In this document: one piece after another, positions 10,501 through 22,500 of the stretch
How positions within the stretch are numbered: position 1 is the stretch's first letter
Layout of the letters: each line of letters opens with the position of its first letter
Origin: Panopea generosa
Taxonomy: Eukaryota; Mollusca; Bivalvia; Adapedonta; Hiatellidae
Direction: 5' to 3'
Length of the DNA stretch: 64,000 bases
Assembly (NCBI GenBank): GCA_029582155.1
Contig: CM055895.1
Coordinates: forward strand, 61,977,078 to 62,041,077
The notes under the pieces: model-generated
What the model was told of the DNA's origin: nothing
The model's database searches: none
The model's input: the letters and a program-made list of their open reading frames with translations, nothing else
Position numbers and translations under genes: made by a program

Positions 10501-13500
10501 TTATCCCTTTACTCCATAGATACGCATTTTCCCGCACCAATCACAGATGGCCTTTGAAAACAGTGCAGGAAGAGTTCAGATTGCTCATAATGAGCAATCT
10601 GAACACTTCCTGCACTGTTTTCCACTCTGTCAGTTAATATAAACATAATTCACCCATTGCTGATATGTGGTGAATTACTGCTTTCAATATTAGAGGTGTC
10701 CAAAGGCATCTTTATGAAGTAAAGGGATAATTATTTATAACCATCATGTACTATTTGAAGCAAGGACACATTACTAAGATCTTTTTTTCATTAGATGACT
10801 GACTACCTAAAACAACAATTTGTCAAGTGATAAAAACAGTGTTGTAATGTGGAACAAATGGATCTTTTAATGGATGGAAGTTTGACTTGATGTTGATTTT
10901 CTGCCTATCCTCAATTACAATTGTTTTAAGTGTCTAATTATTTTTATCTTCCCGAAAACATTCTAGTACCAGTATGTAAATTTATTTGTAAAACATGTAT
11001 TGGATCTGTCACAAAATATGTGTTAAATTGTATTTATATATTATACATAATATGGAGGAACATGCATAATATGTAGAGGGCACAGTCCAATGGTAGAGCA
11101 CCGAACCCATGATTGGAGGGTGGTGGGTTCTATCCTCTGCCACGGCTCTGAGTTGTGTCCTTGAGCAAGACACTTTTTCCACATTGGCTTAGTACCTAGG
11201 AAGACTTTGAGAGTGATTTGTCTAAGTTGTAAGAACTTGTTTCACAGTCGAAGTCAAATAAATAAGTTTAAAATTAAAAATAATATGGAGGCACACAGGG
11301 AAGATCCAGCATGATGGACAGTCTGTGACTGTGTAACCTCGTGAATTTTATCTCTTTTTTTTTTTAATAGGGTTTAATGCCATTTTCAACACATTTCAGG
11401 TTATATATGGAATATCCAGTTCTGTTGGTGGAGGTAGATTTCTTTTTCACATAAAGTTTTTGGAGCGGGCAGGATTCGTATCTATGACCTTAGAATTGAG
11501 AGGTAAATTATCTTGAGACAGTGCCTTAGACCACTCCACCACGGAGGACCCTACCTCTTGAAATAAAGTATCATAAGTTTTTAATATTATTATTATCATT
11601 TGCTTAAAAACACATAGGAGTGGGGCGCTTTACTAAGTCATTATGGAGGGGGCATTTTATACAAACTTTACGGTATTTCAGACAATACACTGAATTCCTA
11701 CAGTAAAAAGGGAAAAAAAACAATTAGTAAAAAAACCAATTCCAACAGCAAAAAGTGAAGGTTTTCAATGTGTTGCGAATTTCTTATAATGATACTGATA
11801 CAAGAAAAAGACATGGAATGTTGGATATCAGACACATCATTATATAAATCAGATTAGATAGCTGTGATTACCTGCAGGCATTGCCAATTTAAAACCCCCT
11901 CTACTTGATCATGTGTTATCTAGGCCAGAAAAAAAAGAAGCTACCATTCTGTTGTATGTAAAAAAATAGATGAGAGGGGGGTGTGTGTGTGGGGGGAGGG
12001 GGGGGGGGGGGATAGAGTTATACAATGGACAGACTTTCCGCTTGAGATAATGAATTTACACAAATAGGTTTCTAAACATTGTGCTCTCGTAAACTTTTAA
12101 ATAACAATTTTCTGAAATGGATTAATTTAATCTACTGGTATCCAAGTTTGGGTTTAAACATGGCAGGAGAAGGGAAACTTTACATCTGTATAGAACCAAC
12201 ATCCTTCTGCAAGTAACTGGCAAACTTTCTCTGGGTGGGACTCAAACCTAAGACTTTAGTGGTGAGAGGTAAATGATCTTGAAATGAGACCTTAGACCAA
12301 TTAGGACCCTCAACATTAGTTAACAGCACTGGGTCAAACTTGCCATACCTGATTGACAAAAGATTTAAATGAAAGTTCACCACCAGAAATAGCACAAACT
12401 ACAAAGTACCTGTTTGATATGTCCCATAACTTCTGCCTCTTCCACTGACACTGCGGTTGGGTCAAAGTGGAACTGCAACGGAACTCTCTGAAATAAAAAT
12501 AATTAAAATACAGTATATGAAACATTCATATATTTGTTTAAAATTTAACATATCTGTGAATGAGTAACCTGAGCAAAGATTTTAACCCATAACTACAGTG
12601 TCAAAATCATTGTTAAGTTCACAAAGTTGCCACATTGTCAGATAATTAATATTAACATAATGCTCTAGTATTTACATCAATAATAAAATTTAATGCTCTT
12701 ATAAAATCATCCACTCACAATGGCCCATATTATAAAATGGCCCATATAATAAAACTAAGTTCATTTACACGCCACTGCCCATATCATAAAACTTAGTTCA
12801 TCTACACGCCACTGCCCTTATTATAAAACTAAGTTCATCTACACGCCACTGCCCTTATTATTAAACTAAGCTCATCTACATGCCACCGCCTTTATTATAA
12901 AACTAAGTTCATCTAAACGCCACCGCCTTTATTATAAAACTAAGTTCATCTAAACACCACTGCCCTTATTATTAAACTAAGCTCATCTACACGCCACCGC
13001 CTTTATTATAAAACTAAGTTCATCTAAACACCACTGCCCTTATTTAAATTCATCTAAACACCACTGCCCTTATTATTAAACTAAGCTCATCTACATGCCA
13101 CCGCCTTTATTATAAAACTAAGTTCATCTAAACGCCACCACCTTTATTATAAAACTAAGTTCATCTAAACACCACTGCCCTTATTATTAAACTAAGCTCA
13201 TCTACGCATCACTGCCCTTATTATTAAACTAAGCTCATCTACACACCACTGCCCTTATTATTAAACTAAGTTCATCTAAACACCACTGCCCTTATTATTA
13301 AACTAAGCTCATCTACATGCCACCGCCTTTATTATAAAACTAAGTTCATCTAAACACCACTGCCCTTATTTAAGTTCATCTAAACACCACTGCCCTTATT
13401 TAAACTAAGCTCATCTACACGCCACTGCCCTTATTATTAAACTAAGCTCATCTAAACACCACTGCCCTTATCTAATTTCATCTAAACACCACTGCCCTTA

Positions 13501-16500
13501 TTTAAGTTCATCTACACGCCACTGCCCTTATTATTGAACTAAGCTCATCTACACACCACCGCCTTTATTATAAAACTAAGCTCATCTAAACACCACTGCC
13601 CTTATTTAAGTTCATCTAAACACCACTGCCCTTATTATTAAACTAAGCTCATCTACACGCCACTGCCCTTATTATTAAACTAAGCTCATCTAAACACCAC
13701 TGCCCTTATCTAATTTCATCTAAACACCACTGCCCTTATTTAAGTTCATCTACACGCCACTGCCCTTATTATTGAACTAAGCTCATCTACACACCACCGC
13801 CTTTATTGTAAAACTAAGTTCATCTAAACACCACTGCCCTTATTATTAAACTAAGCTCATCTACATGCCACTTCCTTTATTATTAAACTAAGTTCATCTA
13901 CACGCCACTGCCCTTATTTAAGTTCATCTAAATGCCACTACCCTTATTATTAAACTAAGCTCATCTACATGCCACCGCCTTTATTGTAAAACTAAGTTCA
14001 TCTAAACACCACTGCCCTTATTATTAAACTAAGTTCATCTAAACACCACTGCCCTTATTATTAAACTAAGCTCATCTACACGCCACTGCCCTTATTTAGG
14101 TTCATCTAAATGCCACTGCCCTTATCATAAACCTAAGCTCATCTACACGCCACTGCCCTTATTTTAGTTCATCTAAACACCACTGCCCTTATCATCAAAC
14201 TAAGTTCATCTACATGCCACTGCCTTTATTATAAAATTAAGTTCATCTAAACACCACTGCCCTTATTATTAAACTAAGCTCATCTACACGCCAAGCCAAA
14301 ACAGCGTTATAACAAGTTTCGAGTTATGTTGTAAAAAGTTATAATGAAACCGCAACATTGGTGATGTTATACATTTAAAGTATTGCAAGAAGACCTATTA
14401 CAGAACATAAAAATTTCTATGAACAGTAACTGTTACATTTATTTGGTGAATATCTTTAATATTTTATAGTCTTTTTGTCCAATTCCATTAGCATTTTAAA
14501 AAAGTGTTGATTTATAATATAGTTACAAAGAGCCAAATGATTTCGATGTCGACTTCTGTTTTACCAAAATTTTAAATACTTAAAATAACTCAATTTTGAC
14601 TGGTTACTTTAATATTCTTGAATCAATGTAAATGAAACTAATTGCACTTTTTTTGGAGCCAGTCTGAAATCAAGATCACCTTGATGCTTTACTTTGGTTT
14701 AAGTTTTGAAATATATAATGTGCTAGCGGAATAGGAGCCTGGCCCGGTTTCATTAAACATCTCAACTTGTATGGTCATTTAATAGAATATGTGTTCAAAT
14801 AATCATTTAGAAATTTTTGAGTTGAGGATAATCTCAGTTTGATAATGTTTAGTGAAACCATGCCCAGATCACACCATATTCTGGTTCATTAACTAATTAC
14901 CAGTTAATGGTGTGGCTCCCTTTGTGATAAAACATTAATTCCAAAATTTAATGTCAGCAGAGGTGTAATGATTCAAAGAAGCATCGATGGATCGCGATTC
15001 ATCTTTCCGCAGAGATGTGTTTCAGGTGTTAAATGAAACTACCAATAGATCGCGATGCAATGCATTCTTTAGACCTATGCTGCATCATTACGATTGTCAG
15101 ATATCGTGCATTGCAATTCCATTCTTGATGAAACATAAAAAAACTAACTTATACTAACTAACAAAAAAAAAAAATGATTTTGTAAACAAGAGGGCCAAGA
15201 TGACCCTATATTGCTCACCTAAGTGACCTTGAGTCACCCAACTTAAGTAGATTATATGATACATGTACACTCAAAATTCCAGAAAAACAAGATGGGTGAG
15301 TAGTTAGAATTTTGATTTGTTTTGAAGATGTAACAGATGCATAGAAGAGTTGTGCGATAACAATAGTTTCCATGTGCGGATATCTGGATATCAGATATCG
15401 AAAGAAAGTTTTCACTATATATCCATATAAAGAAAACCAGTCTCCCCTCCTGGCGACTATGTTTTTCAACGAATCGCAATCGCTGGAACAAACTTGGTAG
15501 AGGTTCACCCATGGTAAATGTCAGCAAAATTTCATCAAAATCAGGTCAGTAGATTTTGACAAGAAGGCTTTTGAAGTTTTTACTATAGCTGCCTATATAC
15601 TAAACTAGCATCTCACTGTGGCAGTCATGTTTTTTAACAAATCACAACAGCTTGAACAAACTTGGTAAAGGGTCACCCAAGGAACATTTCTGAGAAATTG
15701 TTTTAAAATCAATCCAGTGGTTTCTGACAAGAAGATTTTTCAAGTTTTTACTATAGCTTACTTGCCCTGACCCTGGCGGCCATGTTTTTTGACAAACAAG
15801 ATAGCTTGAACAAACTTGGTAGAGGGTCACCCAAGAAACGTTTCTGTGAAGTTATATCAAAATTGGCCTAAATTTTTCTGACAAGAAGATTTTTTAAGTT
15901 TTTACTATAGCTTACATAGTAAACTAACCCCACCCCCTGTCTGCCATGTTTTTTGACGAATTACTACGGTTTGAACTTGGTGAAGGGTCCTTCAAGGGAC
16001 ATTTCTTTGAAATTGTTTTAAAATCGAGCCAGTAGTTTCTGACAAGAAGATTTTTTAAGTTTTTACTAATTAAACTTGCCCCGCCCCTGGCGGCCATGTT
16101 TTTTGACGAATCAAGATGGCTTGAACAAACTTGGTATAGGGTCCTCCAAGGAACATTTCTGTGAAATTATTTTAAAATCGAGCCAGTGGTTTCTGACAAG
16201 AAGATTTTTTAAGTTTTTACTATAGCTTATATGGTAAACTAACCCCACCCCTTGGCCGCCATGTTTTTTGACGAATCAAGATGGCTTGAACATGCTTGGT
16301 AGAGGGTCACACAACGAACATTTCTGTGAAGTTATATCAAAATTGACCAAGTGGTTTCAGAGGAGAAGTTATTAGAAGCTAAAAGTATACGACGGGCGAC
16401 AGATGATGGCCGACGGATGACAGACAACGGTCATCAGGGGATCACAAAAGCTCACCTGTGAGCCTTTGGCTCAGGTGAGCTAAAAAGAAAGACAAATTAA

Positions 16501-19500
16501 CTAGCTAAACATGTGGCAGATATTACTGAAAACATCTTCTACCCATTAGGTACTATCCCACTATATTTATTTCATCACTCTCACAGTTATAGTGCAGTGT
16601 ATTAAGTTCTGTTGTTCTCGGTTAATAAAGATATTTTAAGTTGCATACGGCATAGTTATTACATACACCTTAGTAAACAATCATGGTGATTGCATAAGAC
16701 ACAGTTTAAAAATCAGTATCTTGATGCGCATTGCATGCGACTTAAATATTGCAATTAGCATCGCCTTTTATTTTCACAAGCAATATGTATCGTGATATGT
16801 ATCTTTCTGAAAATGAAATCTCGCTATACGCATTGCAGATGAAACAAGAGTTGTCAGACAACAAAGCTCGCCTATGGGATAAAACTCATCACTCATGCAA
16901 AGATTGAGATTTGAGGCAAACACCAAAACTTAAACGCAATTTAATGCAAAAGTTTAACCTAGGTGTCTACAGATGACGCCGACGCCGGGGTCATGGCAAT
17001 AGCTCTCCTGGACATTCATCCCAGCGAGCTAAAAAAATGCCAATGCACAGCCCTAAATGACAGTATTGCCATATTTTGGTTGGTGTATCAGTTATGAGTC
17101 AACTGTCTGGATCCCCTTGTGATAAAACATTGATTCTAAAATCTAATGTCGGCATTCCCATATTTTGGTTCATGTATTGGTTACCAGTTAACTGTCTGGA
17201 TCCCCTTGTGATAAAACATTGATTTTGAAATCTAATGATGGCATTCCTATTTTTTTATTCATGTATTGGTTACCAGTCAACGGTTTGGATCCCCTTGTGT
17301 TAAAACATTGATTCCAAAATCTAATGTCGACATTCCCATATTTTGGTTCATGTATTGGTTACAAGTCAACGGTCTGCATTCCTTTGTGATAAAACATTGA
17401 TTTTGAAATATAATGATGGCATTTCTATATTTTGATTCATGTATTGGTTACCAGTCAACGGTTTGGATCCCCATTGTGATAAAACATTGATTCAAAAATC
17501 TAATGTCGACATTCCCATATTTTGGTTCATGTATTGGATACCAGTAAACAGTCTACATCCCTTTGTGATAAAACATTGATTTTGAAATCTAATTAAGTGG
17601 GCATTCCCATATTTTGGTTCATGTATTGGTTACCAGTCAATGGTCAGGATCCCCTTGTGATAAAACATTGATTACAAAATCTAATGATCGCATACCTATA
17701 TTTTGAATTATGTATTGGTTACCAGTAAACAGTCTACATCCCTTTATGATAAAACATTGATTTTGAAATCTAATTAAGTTGGCATTCCCATATTTTGGTT
17801 CATGTATTGGTTACCAGTAAACGGTCTGGATCCCCTTGTGATAAAACATTAATTTCGAAATCTAATAATGTCGGCATTCCCATATTTTGGTTCATGTATT
17901 GGTTTACCAGTCAATGGTCTGGATCCCCTTGTGATAAAACATTAATTTCGAAATCTAATAATGTCGGCATTCCCATATTTTGGTTCATGTATTGGTTACC
18001 AGTCAACGGTCTTGATCTCTTTTGATAAAAAATTGATTCCGAAATCTAATGATGTCATTCCCATATTTTGGTTCATGTATTGCTTACCAGTAAACGGTCT
18101 GGATCCCCTTGTGATAAAACATTAATTTCGAAATCTAATAATGTCGGCATTCCCATATTTTGGTTCATGTATTGGTTACCAGTCAACGGTCTTGATCTCT
18201 TTTGATAAAAAATTGATTCCGAAATCTAATGATGTCATTCCCATATTTTGGTTCATGTATTGCTTACCAGTAAACGGTCTGGATCCCCTTGTGATAAAAC
18301 ATTAATTTCGAAATCTAATAATGTCGGCATTCCCATATTTTGGTTCATGTATTGGTTACCAGTCAACAGTCTTGATCTCTATGTGATAAAAAATTGATTC
18401 CAAAATCTAATGATGTCATTCCCATATTTTGGTTCATGTATTGGTTACAAGTCAACAGTCTGCATCCCTTTGTGATAAAACACTGATTCCGAATTATAAT
18501 GTCGACATTCCCATATTTTGGTTCATGTATTGGTTACCAGTCAACAGTCTGGATCCCCTTGTGATAAAACATTGATTCCGAAATATGACGATGGCATTCC
18601 TATATTTTGATTCATGTATTGGTTTACCAGTCAATGGTCTGGATCCCTTTGTAATAAAACATTGATTCCAAAATCTAATAATGTCAGCATTCCTATATTT
18701 TGATTCATGTATTGGTAACCAGTCAACAATCATAATCCCTTTGTGATAAAACATTAATTCTGAAGTTAATGTCGGCATTCATATATTTTGGTTCATGTGT
18801 TAGTTACAAGTTAATAATCTGGATCCCTTTGTGATAAAAAATTGATTCGGAAATTTAATTATATATCGTCATTTCCATATTTTGGTTCATGTATTGGTTA
18901 CCAGTCAACGGTTTGGATCCCCTTGTGATAAAACATTGATTCCAAAATCTAATGTCGGCATTCCCATATTTTGGTTCATGTATTGGTTACAAGTCAACGG
19001 TCTGCATCCCTTTGTGATAAAACATTGATTTTGAAATCTAATGTCGGCATTCCCATATTTTGGTTCATGTATTGGTTACCAGTCAACAGTCTGGATCCCC
19101 ATGTGATAAAATATTGATTCCAAAATATAATGATGGCATTCCATTATTTTGATTCATGTATTGGTTAACGAGTCAATGGTCTGCATCCCTTTGTGATAAA
19201 ACATTAATTCTGAAATTTGTTGTCTGCACTACCATATTTTGATTCATGTATTGGTTACCAGTCAACAGTCAGGATCCCTTTGTGATAAAACATTAATTCT
19301 GAAGTTAATGTCGGCATTCATACATTTTGGTTCATGTATTAGTTACAAGTTAATAATCTGGATCCCTTTGTGATAAAAAATTGATCCAGAAATTGAATTA
19401 TATCATCATTCCCAAATTTTGGTTCATGTATTGGTTACCAGTCACACTCTGGATCCCTTTGTGATAAAAAATTGATTTCGAAATCTAATGACCGCATTCC

Positions 19501-22500
19501 CATATTTTGGTTCGTGTATTGGTTACCAGTCAACGGTCTGGATCCCTTTGTGATAAAAAATTGATTCCGAAATCTAATGTCGGCATTCCCATATTTTGGT
19601 TCAAGTATTGGTTACCAGTCAACTGTCTGGATCCCCTTGTGATAAAACATTGATTCCAAAATCTAATGTCGGCATTCCCATATTTTGGTTCATGTATTGG
19701 TTACCAGTCAACTGTCTGCATTCCTTTGTGATAAAACATTGATTTTGAAATCTAATGATGGCATTCCCATATTTTGGTTCATGTACTGGTTACCAGTCAA
19801 CGGTTTGGATCCCCTTGTGATAAAACATTGATTCCAAAATCTAATGTCGGCATTCCTATATTTTGATTCATGTATTGGTTACAAGTCAACGGTCTGCATC
19901 CCCTTGTGATAAAACATTGATTTTGAAATATAATGATGGCATTCCTATATTTTGATTCATGTATTGGTTACAAGTCAACGGTCTGGTTCCCCTTGTGATA
20001 AAACATTGATTCCAAAATCTAATGTCAGCATTCCCATATTTTGGTTCATGTATTGGTTACCAGTAAACAGTTTGCATCCCTTTGTGATAAAACATTAATT
20101 TCTAAATCTAATAATGTCGGCATTCCCATATATGGTTCATGTATTGGTGACCAGTTAATGGTTTGAATCTCTTTGAGATGAAAAATTGATTCCGAAATTT
20201 AATTACATGTGTATATCGCCATTTCAATATTTCTACACTCATTTTTGTATTCCATGTATTTCTACTTTTACCTTAACATTATTTTGATATTTTTGCAGAA
20301 AACTTGATTGTCCTTCTGTGAAAGATAAAATTTGACTGCATGGCTTGTTGAAGTTCAAATTCCCATTCCCAATAATCAATATAACAGGGGAAAAGCAATA
20401 CGTTTGTTTTAACGGTTGTGGCTGTTATGTTGCAGTAATAATGTTTTTTGTTACAAAAGGTCTTAGTCGTCTACGGACTTCCTGTTGTTTCAATTACACT
20501 TTTAACACTGCATTATGTTGTCAACATCATGTCAACATTTCCTGATGTGTGGTATTTAATGACAAAGTTCTAGCTGGCACTGTGGCATATTCAATACAAA
20601 CTGTTGGTTCACACCTTTAAAGTCTTGCACAATCAGTCTGCTGACTATATCAGAGACATGCTGGAGGAGTACAGGCCATATAGGGATTTAAGATCCAAAG
20701 TTTCTCTGACATAAGTTGTGCCTAGGACCCGTACAATCCTATATAGAAATAGAAGCTTCCAGTATGGCATTAGTTGTGCCTAGGACCCGTACAATCCTGT
20801 ATGGAATAGAAGCTTCCAGTATGACATTAGTTGTGCCTAGGACCCGTACAATCCTGTATGGAATAGAAGCTTCCAGTATGACATTAGTTGTGCCTAGGAC
20901 CCGTACAATCCTGTATGGAATAGAAGCTTCCAGTATGACATAAGTTGTGCCTAGGACCCGTACAATCTTGTATGGAAATAGAAGCTTCCAGTATTAGACA
21001 TTAGTTGTGCCTAGGATCTGTACAATCCTGTATAGAAATAGAAGCTTCCAGTATGACATAAGTTGTGCCTAGGACCCGTACAATCTTGTATGGAAATAGA
21101 AGCTTCCAGTATTAGACATTAGTTGTGCCTAGGATCTGTACAATCCTGTATAGAAATAGAAGCTTCCAGTATGGCCTTAGTTGTGCCTAGGACCCTAACA
21201 ATCCTGTATGGAATAGAAGCTTCCAGTATGACATTAGTTGTGCCTAGGACCCGTACAATCCTGTATGGAATAGAAGCTTCCAGTATGGCCTTAGTTGTGC
21301 CTAGGACCCGTACAATCCTGTATGAAAATAGAAGCTTCCAGTATGACATAAGTTGTGCCTAGGACCCGTACAATCCTGTATGGAATAGAAGCTTCCAGTA
21401 TGGCCTTAGTTGTGCCTAGGACCCTAACAATCCTGTATGGAATAGAAGCTTCCAGTATGACATTAGTTGTGCCTAGGACCCGTACAATCCTGTATGGAAT
21501 AGAAGCTTCCAGTATGGCCTTAGTTGTGCCTAGGACCCGTACAATCCTGTATGAAAATAGAAGCTTCCAGTATGACATAAGTTGTGCCTAGGACCCGTAC
21601 AATCCTGTATGGAAATAGAAGCTTCCAGTATGACATTATTTGTGCCTAGGACCCGTACAATCCTGTATGGAATAGAAGCTTCCAGTATGACATAAGTTGT
21701 GCCTAGGACCCGTACAATCCTGTATGGAATAGAAGCTTCCAGTATGGCCGTAGTTGTGCCTAGGACCCGTACAATCCTGTATGGAATAGAAGCTTCCAGT
21801 ATGACATTAGTTGTGCCTAGGACCCGTACAATCCTGTATGGAAATAGAAGCTTCCAGTATGACATAAGTTGTGCCTAGGACCCGTACAATCTTGTATGGA
21901 AATAGAAGCTTCCAGTATTAGACATTAGTTGTGCCTAGGATCTGTACAATCCTGTATAGAAATAGAAGCTTCCAGTATGGCCTTAGTTGTGCCTAGGACC
22001 CTAACAATCCTGTATGGAATAGAAGCTTCCAGTATGACATTAGTTGTGCCTAGGACCCGTACAATCCTGTATGGAATAGAAGCTTCCAGTATGGCCTTAG
22101 TTGTGCCTAGGACCCGTACAATCCTGTATGAAAATAGAAGCTTCCAGTATGACATAAGTTGTGCCTAGGACCCGTACAATCCTGTATGGAAATAGAAGCT
22201 TCCAGTATGACATTATTTGTGCCTAGGACCCGTACAATCCTGTATGGAATAGAAGCTTCCAGTATGACATCAGTTGTGCCTAGGACCCGTACAATCCTGT
22301 ATGGAATAGAAGCTTCCAGTATGGCCTTAGTTGTGCCTAGGACCCGTACAATCCTGTATGAAAATAGAAGCTTCCAGTATGACATTAGTTGTGCCTAGGA
22401 CCCGTACAATCCTGTATGAAATAGAAGCTTCCAGTATGACATTAGTTGTGCGTAGGACCCGTACAATCCTGTATGAAAATAGAAGCTTCCAGTATGACAT

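Larger units (their letters stand above)
14958..17055. mobile_element. hAT-like DNA element inserted in the 88-bp satellite
   Basis: Flanked by an 8-bp duplication, AATGTCAG (14,950-14,957) and AATGACAG (17,056-17,063), one mismatch. Termini CAGAGGTGTAATG and (reversed) TAGGGCTGTGCATTG are a degenerate hAT-type inverted repeat. About 800 bp is its own sequence; the remainder is two Helitron-like insertions. No transposase frame remains. Confidence 0.65.
14874..20230 (+). repeat. 88-bp satellite array, about 37 monomers, interrupted
   Basis: Monomer contains CATATTTTGGTTCATGTATT, GGTTACCAGTCAACGGTCTG and CCCTTGTGATAAAACATTGA, then a variable AAATCTAATGTCGG. One full monomer lies at 14,874-14,957; the rest occupy 17,056-20,230. 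The gap is filled by a hAT-like insertion with a duplicated target, so the lone monomer is the cut-off edge of the array. Within the array a two-monomer block of 180 bp (18,061-18,240) is repeated almost identically directly after. Confidence 0.95.

Noticed and set aside
17795-18778. ORFs with repeated FWFMYWL or MNQN-type peptides
   Set aside because: Shadows of the 88-bp satellite; frames break wherever the monomer length changes.
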